This document shows positions 34,262 to 46,496 of a stretch of 64,000 nt of DNA, piece by piece. This DNA is from Cryptomeria japonica (lineage: Eukaryota > Streptophyta > Pinopsida > Cupressales > Cupressaceae): contig NC_081413.1 of assembly GCF_030272615.1 (NCBI RefSeq), positions 182,042,951 to 182,106,950 of the forward strand, given 5' to 3'. A program made the position numbers and the translations under genes. The notes under the pieces are model-generated. The model saw only the letters and a list, made by a program, of their open reading frames with translations, made no database searches and was not told where the DNA came from. Each line of letters starts with the position of its first letter. Positions within the stretch are counted from its first letter, which is position 1.

Positions 34262-35698
34262 TAATAAGGGATCCCAACTCAGATATGGCTAATGTTTTAG
34301 AGATCAATGAGAATCTAGTTAAGCGGATTCAACAATCTTGCAAGCTCTTTGGAGTTTTTGCGAGATGGCAAGGACTCAGAATCACATCGTTGATTCTTGC
34401 TGATTAGTTCTTGTCAACTTTCAATTCGATAGTAAGTATTGCTATCCTATCTAAAGGTTTTCTCTATATAGATTATGGTAATTCAAAACACAAGGAGGAA
34501 TTCTTAACAGGTAAATCTCCTACTTCAGAAGTTTTGAATTTTTTTTTTTGGATTGGATTCCAGATTTTAACCCTAATAACATGCAATATCTTAAGATAGA
34601 CTGATATTGTTACCTAACCTACCAGTTAAATTAATGGACATTGAAACTATTAGGAAAATTGGTAATCACATTGGAAAATTTGTAGAAACTTGTGATAAAT
34701 ATAGGAAGTATGTGAATTGTGTGATAATAATTAATATAGACATTAGTATTAAAACCTTAAAACCTATTGAGATTAAGTCAGGGGTGTCTTCCTTCCTTAT
34801 CTATCCAGAATTGTTTAAAGGGATTCTCGACCTAGACCCTGCTTTGTCCCCAGTTGCACCTTCTCAACTGAGTTCCAGTAGGCTCCCTGGGGTTGTCATT
34901 AGTTTCAATGTAGAAAAGGGAGGGTTTGTGGTTGAGACAAGCCCTTTTCCATCTTGGCATATTGAGGAACCTGAGGATGTTGAGGATATTGAAGAAGGTG
35001 AATTTTTCATTAACAAGGGACAGGAAGACCGGGCGACCCCTTCCTCCCCTAGCCTCTAGGCAAAGCCCCTAATGGACTCTCCAGGAGCTTCTGCTGAGCT
35101 GAGGACCCCCTGCATCTTGAAGGAAAATCCCCAACCTACATCTACTAAGCAGAAGGGTGGGGAATTGGATGATCTCCCTCTTCCCTCTGATCAGGTCATA
35201 AGAGTGGCAGATTGTAACAATCCCATAGGCTCTCCCTTTAGGAAAGCTTTCTCTACTAACGTGGAGAGGGTAGGCCAGTCGGTTCAGGATGAGGATCTTG
35301 CCGACAAAGAGGATGAATTCAATTGCATTATTTACTATCTTGGTGACTCAGTCATCGAGGAGATCATGAATAAAATGTTGGATGAAATACTTGACAAAGA
35401 TGAGCTGGATCTTCAAAAAAAACTATTAGGGAAAGAAATTCTAGCCTCCTCGCCTCCCCCGATGACCTTAGATATAGAAGAACTTCTTGTAGATCTGAAT
35501 AATAAGGAAAATGAAACTTTAGGTATTGAACTTTGGGCATTGGATAAATCTACCCCGAACTGTGCTAAGCTCTTCAAAAAGAGGGGTAGGAAATCCCTAT
35601 CAGAGCTTCAAGCCAATGATGGCTCTGCGAAAGGTCAAGTTAAACTCATGGACATGTTTTATGCTGGGAAGGGGAAGGTCCTTCCCAAGGGCTCATGA
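34262..35698 (+). pseudogene. LINE ORF1, main part
   Basis: This continues ORF1 in frame from 27889. It shows the L1 ORF1 phrase LPNLPVKLMDIETIRKIGNH (34610-34670), preceded by DFNP near 34570; a T-run at 34540-34550 shifts the frame between. A TAG at 35057 interrupts it. I see no CCHC knuckle after the RNA-binding part, unlike most plant L1 ORF1 proteins. It ends at TGA 35696-35698, which overlaps the ORF2 start codon as ATGA. Confidence 0.82.
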
Positions 35699-38600
35699 AG
35701 ATCATTTCATGGAATGTTAGGGGCTCAAATGCCCCTAACAAGTAGAGGTTAGTCAAATGTTGTCTAACCTCTTTCAACCCTAAATTAGTCTTGCTTCATG
35801 AGACTAAATTAGGAGATGCAAACTTAGCTTCCTTTGGCAAACATTTAGGCTTTAGGCAAATTTCAAGAACCCTAGGTATTGGGGCCTCCAGAGGTCCATC
35901 TATCATATGGGATCCTTGAAGTATCCTACTTTCTCCTCTGGTATCTAATCTTAACTGGATGAGTGGGAGAGTAACTTGTCTTAAGAATAATTTAGACTTT
36001 ATCTTTGTAAATGTTTATGGGCCAATCCTTAATGATAATAAAAAAAAAGATTCTGGGAGGAAATTGAGAATTTCACGAACTCCCTCAATCAAGAATGTTT
36101 TATAGGAGGGGATTTTAATGCAATTTTACATCATCATGAGAAACAAGGAGGCTTAGGCATTAATGTTAAGGCCTCTCTGGACTTCGCTGATTGGATCCAT
36201 AGGAGCAGTATGTTAGAGATCAATATGGTCAAGGCTACCTTTACTTGGAATAACCGTAGGATAGGATTTAGCAACATTGTAGAGAAACTGGACAGGTTCT
36301 TTATTTTGGGAAGTCTTATCAACTTTCCCTTCACCTTGTAAGCCTCAATTTTACCATTTTTAGGATCGGACCACTTCCCCATTTCACTAGATTTTCAAGG
36401 GGAATATAGCCCTAGGAGATGTCCTTTTAACTTTGAAAATATGTGGCTTAAAGGTGATCATATCATGGAGCTCCTAAAATAATGGTGGAATGGGGCCATG
36501 ATCTCTGGATCCAAGATTTTTAAGGTTGTTAACAAACTTAAGATAATCAAGTAGAATCTTATTCAATGGAATAGGGAACACTTTGGCAATATCTTCGATA
36601 ACAAAGCTAAGGTGTAAGCTAAGCTGGTAGAAGTTAATGAGAAAGTGATTATATTTGGTATGGATGAGTATTTGTTTCTCAAAGAGAAGAAACTTATGGC
36701 AGACCATGAATCTATTCTTGCCAAAGAAGAAGTCTTCAGGAAACAAAAATCTAGAGAGTCCTGGTTGGAGGCGGGCAATAAGAATACCAAATTTTTTCAC
36801 AATAGTGTAAGAATGAGAAGAGTCAGAAACCATATCTCGAGAATTAAGGATAGTAATGGCTCTAAGGTGGTTAATCCTATTACCATTGTGAAAGAAGCTA
36901 TTGATTTCTTTTCCCTTATCCTAACCTCAGATCGGAGCCCTAGTGACTCAGCCCAAGACATGTTTATTAAGAGTATCCCTAGGATTTTGAACAAGGAACA
37001 TTCTGATGCTCTTAATGCCAAATTTTCTCTAGCAGAAGTTGAAGCTTCTCTTAAGCAGATGAGCCTAGATAAATCCCCTACGCCAGATGGCTTTCCTACT
37101 AGCTTCTTCCAAGTATGTTTGCACTTTCTTGGTGAGGAAGTTATGCTAGCTCTAGAAGGGATGAGAAACTCAAGCATCATCCTTAAGGAAATCAACAACA
37201 CCTTTTTGGACCTTATCCCTAAAAATGACAAACTAGAGTGTTTTGATGAATTCTGACCTATAGCCCTCCATAATTTGATTTACAAAATTTTCACCAAAAC
37301 TTTAGCTAATAGCCTTCAGAAACTCCTCCCCTTGTTGATCAGTGAGGGACAGACAGACTTTGTCCCTAGGAGATCCATTTATGATGGGTTCATTATAGCT
37401 CAAGAAGCTATCCACTGGGTCCAGAAAAATGGGATCCCTAATATGCTCCTAAAATTAGATATCGGAAAAGCTTATGATAAGGTGAACTGGAGATTTCTAT
37501 GTAGATTCTTAGAAGCCTTTGGCTTTCCAGTTTCATGGATCAACCTAATTTTTGAATGTATATCTATGCCTAAATTCTCTATTTTGGTTAATGGTACCCT
37601 AGAAGGTTTTTTAGCTCTTCTAGAGGTTTGAGGCAGAGTTATCCTCTCTCCCCTTTTCTCATTATTATTATGGCTGAAGCACTGGGCAAATCGATCTCCA
37701 AAGCCAGGGAGGCTAGTTTGTTGTCAAGGATTAGAATTACTAATAACCCGGATCCTATAATGCATCAACAATTTGTAGATGATACTATGCTCTATGGATG
37801 TAGCAATCTTAGTGAGGCCCAGGTTTTCAAGCTTATCTTGGATTCTTACTCTAAGGCCTCTGGTCAGGAAATTAATTTAGCTAAATCTGCAGTCTTCTTT
37901 TTTAATACTCAAGCTAGTGTTCAAAGGAGCATATGCAGTATGCTGAATTTTAATCTAGGTATCCTCCCTTGTAAATATCTTGGACTTCCCTTGGATAAGG
38001 GTTCAGGGTCTTCTAATTTGTGGTCTGGATTAGTTGACAAGATCAAAAGTAGGATAGCAACCTGGAAAGGTAGATGGCTATCCTCTGCAGGTAGAGCTAC
38101 ATTGGTTAAATCAGTTCTAGCAGCCATTATGATCTATCAGTTATCATGTTTTAGCATACCTCAGTCTATTAAGGAAGCATTAAATAGACATCTTAGATCC
38201 TTCTTCTCACAAGGGATGGAAGCTAAGAAACGTATCTCCTTGTTGGCTTGGGACAAGATATGTAGGCCCAAGTCTACAGGGAGTTTGGGGCTTAAGGATA
38301 TTAAAGTTCAAAGCAGGGTGTTAGGAGCTAAATTAGTATAGAAAATGTTTAAGTCTCCTCATCTAAAATGGGCTCAAATCCTCTTTCATAAGTATCTTCA
38401 AGGTAGAGACCATTTAAGCCTCTTTAGAGATCCCTCTTTGTCGAGAGGCTCTCATATTTGGAACTTTATGATGGATTGCAGGAATATCATCTTTGACAAA
38501 CTAACTTGGAATCTGGGTAAGGGTGATAAAGCCCTCTTCTAGTCAGACTCTTGGGGGGAATTTCTAGTCCTTCAACGTTAGGCTAATTTGGAGCCTTCCA

Positions 38601-39850
38601 GAGAATCACTTATATCTAGTTGGGGTAGGTATGTTAAGGACTATATTTTGCCCTTAGAGGGTGACTTAGCTAAGGGCTGGTCTTGGAAATCCCTTGATCA
38701 GGTTAATATCCTGGCTACTCTACTCCGTGATATTCTAGAGAATAGGATGGTCACTTTCAATTTAGGGTCTGATTCTTTGAACTGGGATGGTTCAAAAGCA
38801 GGGGAATATTCCTCCAAAGATGGTTATAATGCTCTCCTTAAGAAGTAGCTTTCTTCGACCACCTCGGTCCCTACAGTATTGTGTTGGGACAAGATGTGTC
38901 TACCTAAGGCTAGGGTCTTCTCTTGGCTGGCCCTCCAGGGCAAGATTCTCATAGTAGATAAGTTTAAAAAGATGGGCTATGAAGGTCCTAGTAGATGCCC
39001 TTTGTGTGAAGGGGCGGATGAAGATACAGATCACATCCTTCTCAATTGCAACTATGTATCTAAATGTTGGCTATGGTTGTACAATAAATTAGGATGGTCC
39101 TCAACCCTTCCTCACTCCATCTTAGGAATGTTTCAATCATGGCCAATCCTTTTTAAGAACTCCCTCTATGGAGGGTTATGGATCTTATCTCCTTCGATGG
39201 TTATCTGGGAACTATGGAAGGAACGCAATAGGAGGCTCTTTAAGGATAAGAAGATGAATTGGTCCCTCTTAGTAATCAAAATAGAAGTTGCAATAGTAGA
39301 ATCTCTAAATTCCCCAACACTCTCTTTGAAATGACCTACTAGGATGCAAAGATGAGAGGGAGATGGTTTGGCTTGAGGATCCCTCCCTTTGTTGGTATTG
39401 GCAGTTCCAAAAGTCAAGAATTGAGGAATGCTTGTAAGTGGATAGCCCCAAAAAGGGGTTGGTTTAAGTTTAATAATGATGGAACATCTCGTGGTAATCT
39501 AGGAAATACAGGTATTGGGTGCTATTTGCATGATGAAGAAGGCAAGGAATTGGCCAGGGTAGCTAAATCCATAGGGTTTGCGTCTAACAATAGGGCTGAA
39601 ATTTTAGCCCATGTTGAAGGTCTTATTTTATGCCAAAACAGAGGCATCCACAAATTGGCTATTGAAGGAGACTCGGCCATAATCATTAATGGCCTTAGAA
39701 AAGGATCCCTTACTAATTAGAAGCTTAACGCTCTCTTGGCCAGAGCTTTGTGTCTCCTAAATTTTTTTTGATAAATTATCTTTCAACCACATCTATCATA
39801 AAGGTAATTCTAGAGCAGATGCACTAGCTAATGTAGGAGCTGATGGTTAG
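35695..39850 (+). pseudogene. LINE ORF2: endonuclease, RT, zf-RVT, RNase H
   Basis: It starts MKIISWNVRGSN at 35695. Apurinic-type endonuclease: HETK, VNVYGPI, GGDFNAI, ATFTWNN, SDHFPISL (to about 36390). RT: SLDKSPTPDGFP, LKLDIGKAYDKVNW, LRQSYPLSPF, then the active site FVDDTMLYG (about 37780; usual YADD). The zinc-binding RT-associated domain is at 38880-39100 (CPLCEGADEDTDHILLNC). RNase H at 39450-39850 (NNDGTSRGN, NRAEILAHVEG, EGDSAIIING, SRADALANVGA). At least ten stops and some frameshifts, many at likely Gln, Trp or CGA codons. RNase H at the C-terminus places it in the plant L1 group. Confidence 0.92.
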
Positions 39851-40179
39851 TCTATAAGTTAATTATGGAACCCTTTCTTCAAGCATTGGCTTGTTCCTTA
39901 TAAGATTTTAAGACTTGTAGTATGTAGTTGTATATAGGAATATGCATATGTATATAGACATGCATTTATATATATCATCACAACTGAAATATACATGCAT
40001 GGATATATAGGTATTAATATTTATATAGACATTGTATACTACAAGGAATAAAATATTATGAGTCCCTCCAAAGTCTGCCTTATCTTCTTTTCAAGCCTTT
40101 TTAGTCACATTACAGTCCATTTTATCTTAAGTTTAGCCTAATTTTAGAGGGAGTTGCTTTTCTTTGTCGAAAGAACTTC
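39851..40179. other. non-coding, ATATA-rich stretch after LINE ORF2
   Basis: Contains TATATAGACAT/ACATGCAT words at 39930-40040. Nothing else is recognisable; it should be the start of the LINE 3' UTR. Confidence 0.5.
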
Positions 40180-42060
40180 ATAAGCAACTGGACCTTGGCT
40201 CTTCCTTGTCACTGATCTGTGATGAGTTTTCATCGTGCAATTTTTCTTCTTGGTTTAGCGACAGTTGTTGGATATTTTATATCTGCCCGAACTTTATCTC
40301 ATTCTTTACTACACATGTTTTATCATTGATCTGCGAAGATTAATTCTCGAGCATCTTTTCATTGTGCTACAATGATGGTCGTCGATCTTTCTCTAATTTT
40401 CCAGCTCTTTAACTTGCCTGGGCCACTCTTCCATCGGGCCCACTATTCAGTCATTGGGTTGCGAGGAATAAATGTCATGCAATTTTCCATTGCGGTTCAG
40501 CGACAATTGTTAGATCATCTTCAATCTGCACGCTCGTTAACTTGCCCTTTTGTCTTTGTGCCCTACCTCTGGTTTGCCTGGAATCCACCTAGGTACCACC
40601 TAACCTACCTCATGTTTGCCACTTCAACACCACCAGACCCACTATTGGTCCTTGGTTCTTCTTTATCATTGTGTCATGATGGGTAACCATCATGCTTATT
40701 CTCATTGTGGATCAGCAACCACCATCGATTTTCAAGTCAACTGATCGATCTTTAGGGTCCATGGTTTCTTAACCGCCGCCTCTTCACCATCTGCACTATC
40801 TGTATGCCTAAAATTTTTGCCTTAATCGCTTGCTAGTGGTTTGTCACTGGGTCACAATGGATAAATGTCATGCACTTTCCCATTGCGGAACAACGACAAT
40901 TGTCAAATCATTTCCAACCTGCTCCGTTATTAACTCACCTGCAGACCACTACCACGTATGACTTCCTAATTTTCCCATGCATCCAGCTGGCCACCATCTA
41001 ACTTACCACCTTGTCTGCCACTTCACTTGCCAACATGCCTCAGGTTGGACCCACCACTAGACCTTGCTTGCCTTGTCACTGAGTCATGATGGGCAATTGA
41101 TGAGCAATTTCCCATTACGGACCAGTGACCACCATTGGATCTTTTATATCTGCCCAAACTTTATCTCATTATTTACTGCATGTGCTTTGTCACTGATACA
41201 CAAGGATTAAACCTCAAGCATCTTTTTATTGTGGTACAATGATGGTCGTTGATCTTTCTCTGACTTTCTAGCTCTTTAACTCACTTGGGCCACTCTTCTA
41301 TTGGGCCCACCATTCAGTCACTGGGTCACAAGGAATCAATGTCATGCAATTTCACATTGCGGTTCAGTGACAACCGTTGGATCATCTTCAATTTGTATGA
41401 CCATTAACTTACCCTTTGTCTTTGTGCCCTGCATCGTGTCAACCTTTGGTTCATTTGGAATCCACCTGGGTGCCACCTAACCTACCACCTATCTGCCACC
41501 TCAACACTATTGGACCCACTACTAGTCCTTGGCTCTTCTTTGTCACTGGGTCACGATGGGTAAAGCTAATTCCCATTGCGGATCAATGACCACCGTCGAT
41601 CTTCTTGTCAATCGCTTGATCTTTAGGGTCCTTGGTTTCTTAACCACCACCTCTTCACCATCTTTACTATTTGTCTACCTTAACTTTCCACCTTAACAAC
41701 CTACTAGTGGTGTGTCACTAGGCCACAATGAATAAACATCGTGCACTTTCCCATTACAGACCAACGATAACCGTTGGATCATTTCCAACTTGCTCAGCTA
41801 TTAAATTTCTTGTTGTCCATTGCTGCATGTCACTTCGTGATGTGTCCACGCATCCAGCTGGCCACCATGTATCTTGCCACCTTATCTGCCACTTCACTTG
41901 CCAGCACACCTTTGGTTGGTCCCTCCACTAGACCTTTCTTGCCTTGTTGTTGAGTCGTGATGGGTAACTCATGAGCAGTTTCCCATTGCAGATCATTGAC
42001 CACTATTGGATCTTCTTCCTGTTTGTCAGATCTGCCTGACTTTCTTGACCTTTAGCCCCC
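40180..42060. repeat. higher-order tandem array of hairpin monomers
   Basis: About ten monomers, each with GTCACTGGGTCACGATGGG-like sequence followed 15-30 bases later by an approximate inverted copy, CCCATTGCGGATCAGTGAC. They occur near 40205, 40318, 40446, 40660, 40850, 41080, 41185, 41320, 41545, 41717 and 41950. Monomers one period (about 865-885 bp) apart are most alike, so two higher-order units are present. Segments between hairpins (for example CTCTTTAACTTGCCTGGGCC near 40410 and its copy near 41270) repeat too. No coding potential that I trust. Confidence 0.88.
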
Positions 42061-42399
42061 ATCTTCACTGGTATGGTTTCCTTGGGTTGCACGTGCATAG
42101 GATACTCTAGTAATGATGATGTGACACTCCTTATGTAATTGTAGGCAAAATTAATTTTTTTTGTTTGCATTAAGGTGGTAGTAATTATTACTTAGATCAT
42201 CGAGATCGCTCCTTTAGCATCCTGACCCTCTGATATCGATCATCTACCTATATTCTGCATTCCTCTTCGACAAGATGAGTTGTATCTCATGAAGCATTAA
42301 TTCTCCTGGTCTATTTAGTTTGTATGATCAAAGTCCTAGCTCATCTTTCTTGTAGCTCAGATAGTTACCCCACTCAGACTTCTAGGGCTCAAATGGTAG

Positions 42400-42999
42400 G
42401 TGGCGTTTGTAGGCGAAATCAAAGCAGAGAGATTGAGGGGCATTCTGGTTCATCCGAATCCCTTGGTTATTGGAGCTGTTATGAAAACCTTGGGGAGGGA
42501 TTATATTTTAAATGGGGACCAAACTAGAGCTAATCCAAACATCGTAGTGATGTTCTTAGCAATAGCCATGCATCTTGAGAAAGAAAGAAATGTAGTATTG
42601 AAACTCCATAAAAAGGTCTTCAAGTAGGAAATATTGGGTGAGTTAGAGAGGGTGGTGGGAAACATTGATGAAGAGCTCACAATTCCAAAGCCTTAGGATT
42701 ACGATATCCTTATCAAGATAAATAATCTGGTGCCACGATCCCCCATTCTGGCTATAGAGGATCCTCAGGCTTTTGAAGCCTACAACCCAATTAGGAGCAG
42801 GAATTTCTCCTTTCTTTTATGGCTCTTGTAGGTTAAAAAGCCTCCATGCGACAAATGGTTTATTAAATATCTCAAAACTAAGAACATTATAGTGATCTTA
42901 GGTGAGGTGCCAATTCCTCCCTCTTCTGTCTCCCCCTCTTCAGTAAAGCCAGACAGCTTGGGAACCATGGACCCTCATGGGCAGGGAAGGAAAGGATGA
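42400..42999 (+). pseudogene. decayed ORF of unknown function
   Basis: One frame stays coding-like for about 200 codons with three in-frame stops, two of them TAG: AFVGEIKAERLRGILVHPNP, then TLGRDYILNGDQTRANPN, then LVPRSPILAIEDPQAFEAYN, then PPCDKWFIKYLKTKN, ending at TGA 42997-42999. There is no ATG in frame at the left edge. No domain is recognised. It lies between the hairpin array and the LINE 3' end, so it may be a separate insertion or captured fragment. Confidence 0.45.
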
Positions 43000-44020
43000 G
43001 GCTTCAACTGTAGGAGGGCCCTTTTCACATTTATGGTTCCTTGTCTTTCTGAATGCCAGATTGGTAGCTAGGTGTTTGTCTCAGGTTTTATGTCCAACTT
43101 TCATCTTATTTTAGACTTATATTAAAGACCTATGGATGCTTAGTTAATATATGTCATCTTTTTTGTGTTTTAAAATTGGTGGACTGTTTAGAAGCTATTG
43201 TCTGATCAATTCTTCTTGTAAGGATCTCTTTTGATTTTCATATCCACCAGCATCTCTATAAGGAGTTAGGTGATTTTTAAGATCCTCCTGGCGACAGATT
43301 GTGATAAATATGTAGGCAGTAATTTGGGTTTGAAGTTAGTTATTTTAATTCTATATGCTAATGACCTTTAGTGGCTATTTAGGTATAAGCGTGGCATCAT
43401 GGATGGGGGTTTATTTATTGGCTAACTTTTTTTGTAGTAATCTATTGTATGGAAGGGTTGAAGGTTTCTTGTAGGTATTGTCATGGAAATATTAAGGGCT
43501 CGATACCCTAGAAGGAAGTTGACATTAATAATCATATGTGTAGTTATGTTTCAAGTTGTTATCAAATTTTTAAAACATAATTATTTAAACATTCTAATGA
43601 CGATCTTGGTTGAAAGGCATGATAAGGTTCTTATGCAAAATAGTGGACTAGTCTGTTCCAAATCTAGCAAGACAAGAACTCAGGTTAGAGATATGTTTGG
43701 ATCATGATTGAGGACATCATTATCAGGGAAGGTTCGAATCGAATCGAATTGCAGTGCATATGAAATTTTGGACAATCTTTAAGTATTCTTTCATATAGAT
43801 TAACCTGGATGTGAATTATCCAAGGATTCATGTATCATGTTCTTTATTATTAGCTTATTGTAGCATTATTTTTATGATCCATTAATGGATCTGGGCTAGA
43901 CCGAAGGTTTTCTTCCCTCCATTCTTTCCTACTGGTGCCCACACTGAATGGAGGTGTAATTATCTTTTTTAATTAATAAAATTTCTCTGGCTTCGGTCTT
44001 TTATAGATCAAAAAAAAAAA
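43000..44020 (+). other. LINE 3' untranslated region and poly(A) tail
   Basis: No ORF that I can support. The end reads AATTAATAAAATTTCTCTGG, then CTTCGGTCTTTTATAGATC and A(10) at 44011-44020, followed at once by the TSD. This is the conserved tail form of plant L1 elements. Confidence 0.75.
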
Positions 44021-44035
44021 TAGTAGAAGGGTGTT
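44021..44035 (+). other. right target-site duplication of the LINE
   Basis: TAGTAGAAGGGTGTT, identical to 15169-15183, directly after the poly(A) tail. Confidence 0.9.
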
Positions 44036-44182
44036 GGGATGAATTAAATAAATATTGATTTAATTAATAGTTGAAAAAAGGGAAAGGATTAATTAAATGT
44101 GGATTTAATTAATACTTGGATGAATGTTAATTAAACAAATATAAAATTCATTTACTTGGGTGGACAAAAATAGATGTCTACA
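44036..44182 (-). repeat. LTR-B, U3-end part
   Basis: On the minus strand it opens TGTAGACATC directly after a PPT-like GAGAAGCAAAA. It joins 15183 once the LINE is removed. Its AATTAAATAAATATTGATTT composition continues that at 15000-15180. Confidence 0.7.
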
Positions 44183-44479
44183 TTTTGCTTCTCTATGAAG
44201 TGATGTGTGGTGACAAGTTGATTCAAAGAATAATTTGCTTGATGATGGTGATAAAAAAAATTATTTTCCCCAGACACTAATTGTTGGATAATGATGCGAG
44301 TTTGCCCCCTTAGGAGATTAATTGAGAAAACTATGATTTTTTAAGGATTTTTTGATTTGAAAGTAATCTCCCATAAAATAATTCAATTATTTGAAAATGT
44401 CAATTCCTTGATTGCCTTCATGCTTTCACCTAATTGAATGATTGAATGACTTTGATTGACCTCATGCTTGGTAAGCGTC
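44183..44479 (-). other. PPT-proximal internal remnant between LTR-A and LTR-B
   Basis: This resembles 45518-45960 (TTGAAGTGATGTGTGACGATG-like start, GATGATGATG, then a GATGCCCCCTCGAGAGAT-like line). Both are the sequence just before a PPT of the same family, read on the minus strand. No coding sequence. Confidence 0.6.
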
Positions 44480-45517
44480 AATGATATTGTGATGCTAAAA
44501 CTATGGTAAATAGAAGCAAGCATACACATATAATGAGACAATAAAACATAATGGAAAGCTTAATTGAAAACTAAATTAAAGATGCAAATCATAAGCCTCC
44601 ATTGAAATGTCCCATTTTCCTCTATTCTTTAGGACCTTGAAGGTGTTGGATTGTTTGGCTCTCAGTGGAGCAATGACCTTGAAAGTGACAGCTCAAGAGC
44701 TGAGTAGCTACTTGATCATGATTGATTATGCAAATGATATCAAATGCATGATCTAAGAAACTAGATTAACATGTTGTGATTAATCAAAAATGATAATTAC
44801 TAGATGATTGAATGAAAATTGTCTGTAGTAATGATCCTCAAACTATCAATGCAAGGGATCCTTATTGCTCCAAAATGGGGGATATTTATTGGAATTCCAA
44901 GGCCAAAGCTGAGGTGGTAGGAATCGATGGTCCAAATTGGATCTGAAGATATGAAGGGTCAGGATTGAGGAAGTTGGAGAAGAGGTTGGAAGAAGAGACA
45001 CTTGTCATCTCTATGGTGACAAGTGTCAAGGAGCCTTGCTCATGAGAGAGCAAGTGTCCAAGGGAGGAGACATGTGGAAAAAGTGCCATGTGTAAAAAGG
45101 GGAGAATATCCAACCCATAAGAGGTTAGGATGTGCAAAGACCCTAGGATTAGATAGAATGGGTTAGGTTAGGGGATGGTTAGGTTAGGTGGTTAAAAGTT
45201 AGAAGCCATGCGCTCATTTGAATTTAGAAATTCAAATAATTGGAAAATGGTAATTAATCTCAACAAACTTGAGTTTGTTAATCTTAATTAGGAATTAGAA
45301 GAATTGACTAAAATGAGAGGAATTAATTAACTTAGAATTAATTAATCAAAGGGGGATATGAAATGAACTATATAAATAAATCATGTAGATTTATTTACTA
45401 GTAGATGAATAGAGAAATTAATCAAATTGCTTGTGAATTCAATTAATTGGGAAGGGGGATTAATCAAATAACTGCATATTTAATTAACTATCTTTAGACC
45501 ATTTTTAGGTGTATACA
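44480..45517 (-). repeat. LTR-A, 3' LTR of Tat2 (left edge uncertain)
   Basis: On the minus strand it opens TGTATACACC at 45517, directly after the PPT AAAGAGGGGCAAAA. It shares blocks with LTR-B (for example CTCAGTGGAGCAATGACC near 44661 with the copy near 14020). The left edge is estimated from that alignment; no PBS was found there. Confidence 0.65.
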
Positions 45518-46496
45518 TTTTGCCCCTCTTTGAAGTGATGTGTGACGATGTATTGGTTCAAAGAAGACTCGATTGATGATGATGCTGATAATGATTTCAA
45601 TAGGATGCATATTTGATCTTGATTTCGATGCGGATTCGGTTTCGATATGATACTGATTCGATTTTGAGATGATAAATCTTGATATGATGCAGTTTCAATT
45701 TTGAGATGATAAGATGCAAATTTAATGCGGTTTCAATTTTGAGATGATAAAACTCAATATGATGCCCTAGATGCTGACTGATAGATATCGATGCGAAGAT
45801 GCCCCCTCGAGAGATAAATTGGATAATTTTGTCAATGTTTTTTAATTTTTCGCGATTTTCAATTTTTTTTGGTATTCTTAAAATTTTTATGTTTTTTAGA
45901 TTTTTAATGATTTTTTGATTTTTTAGATATTTTCAGAGTTGATTTGATTCATTTCCCGATAAGAAATTTGAAAACGTTTCCTTGCCAGGTTGATTAGTTG
46001 TTTAGATGATTGAAAATAAGTGGAATAAAAATCCCACCAAAATGCCCCACTTTGAGTTTAAAAAGGTGAATTTCTTTTACCACTCTTCATTTGTGCACTT
46101 GAGTTGGTTGAAAAATTTTCTCTAGAGGAAGGAATGGTGATCATGTACCACTAGCATAGGTTCGAGCAAGTTTGGTGACATGAGCGTCCTTCGACCTACG
46201 GTCCATCGATATGTACTTCGAGAAAAAACTAGCTTTGTCAATTTTTAGTTTGAGTTTTGAAAAATTTAGCTAGTTTTATTAAAAATCATTTTTCTCCATT
46301 TTTGTTATGTGGGTTTTTAAAAAGGTGCATTTCTAAGATGGGTGTTCAGTGCACCAAAATGGGTTTTTTTTTTGGGGGGGGGAGGTTTTTGAAGATTCCC
46401 AAAAAAAATTTATTTATTTGCATTTTTTTTTTTTAGGGGGGGGTTATACAATGGCAACACCACCACGAGCGCAGTGGATGTTGTAGGTGCCATGAG
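45518..46496 (-). other. Tat2 internal region next to the PPT, simple-repeat rich
   Basis: Minus-strand PPT at 45518-45531. GATGCGGTTTCAATTTTGAG-type units repeat at 45610-45760. T-run/G-run blocks lie at 46361-46383 and 46424-46443. The segment CACCACGAGCGCAGTGG at 46462-46478 may be part of the GC-rich tract cut by the Copia element. No ORF that I can support. Confidence 0.6.

Larger units (their letters stand above)
15184..44020 (+). mobile_element. L1-type LINE, split by several later insertions
   Basis: The LINE is bounded by a 15-bp direct repeat (15169-15183 / 44021-44035) and ends in AATAAAATTTCTCTGGCTTC, a short spacer and A(10), as plant L1 elements do. Its coding sequence is in pieces: 5' end at 15184-15540, ORF1 start at 27784-27889, rest of ORF1 at 34262-35698, ORF2 at 35695-39850. 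Inserted material: the ORF-A block with its Copia derivative (about 15541-27770), a Copia element (27890-34261), and perhaps the hairpin array and unknown ORF at 40180-43000. Without those it would be about 6-7 kb, normal for plant L1. Confidence 0.88.
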
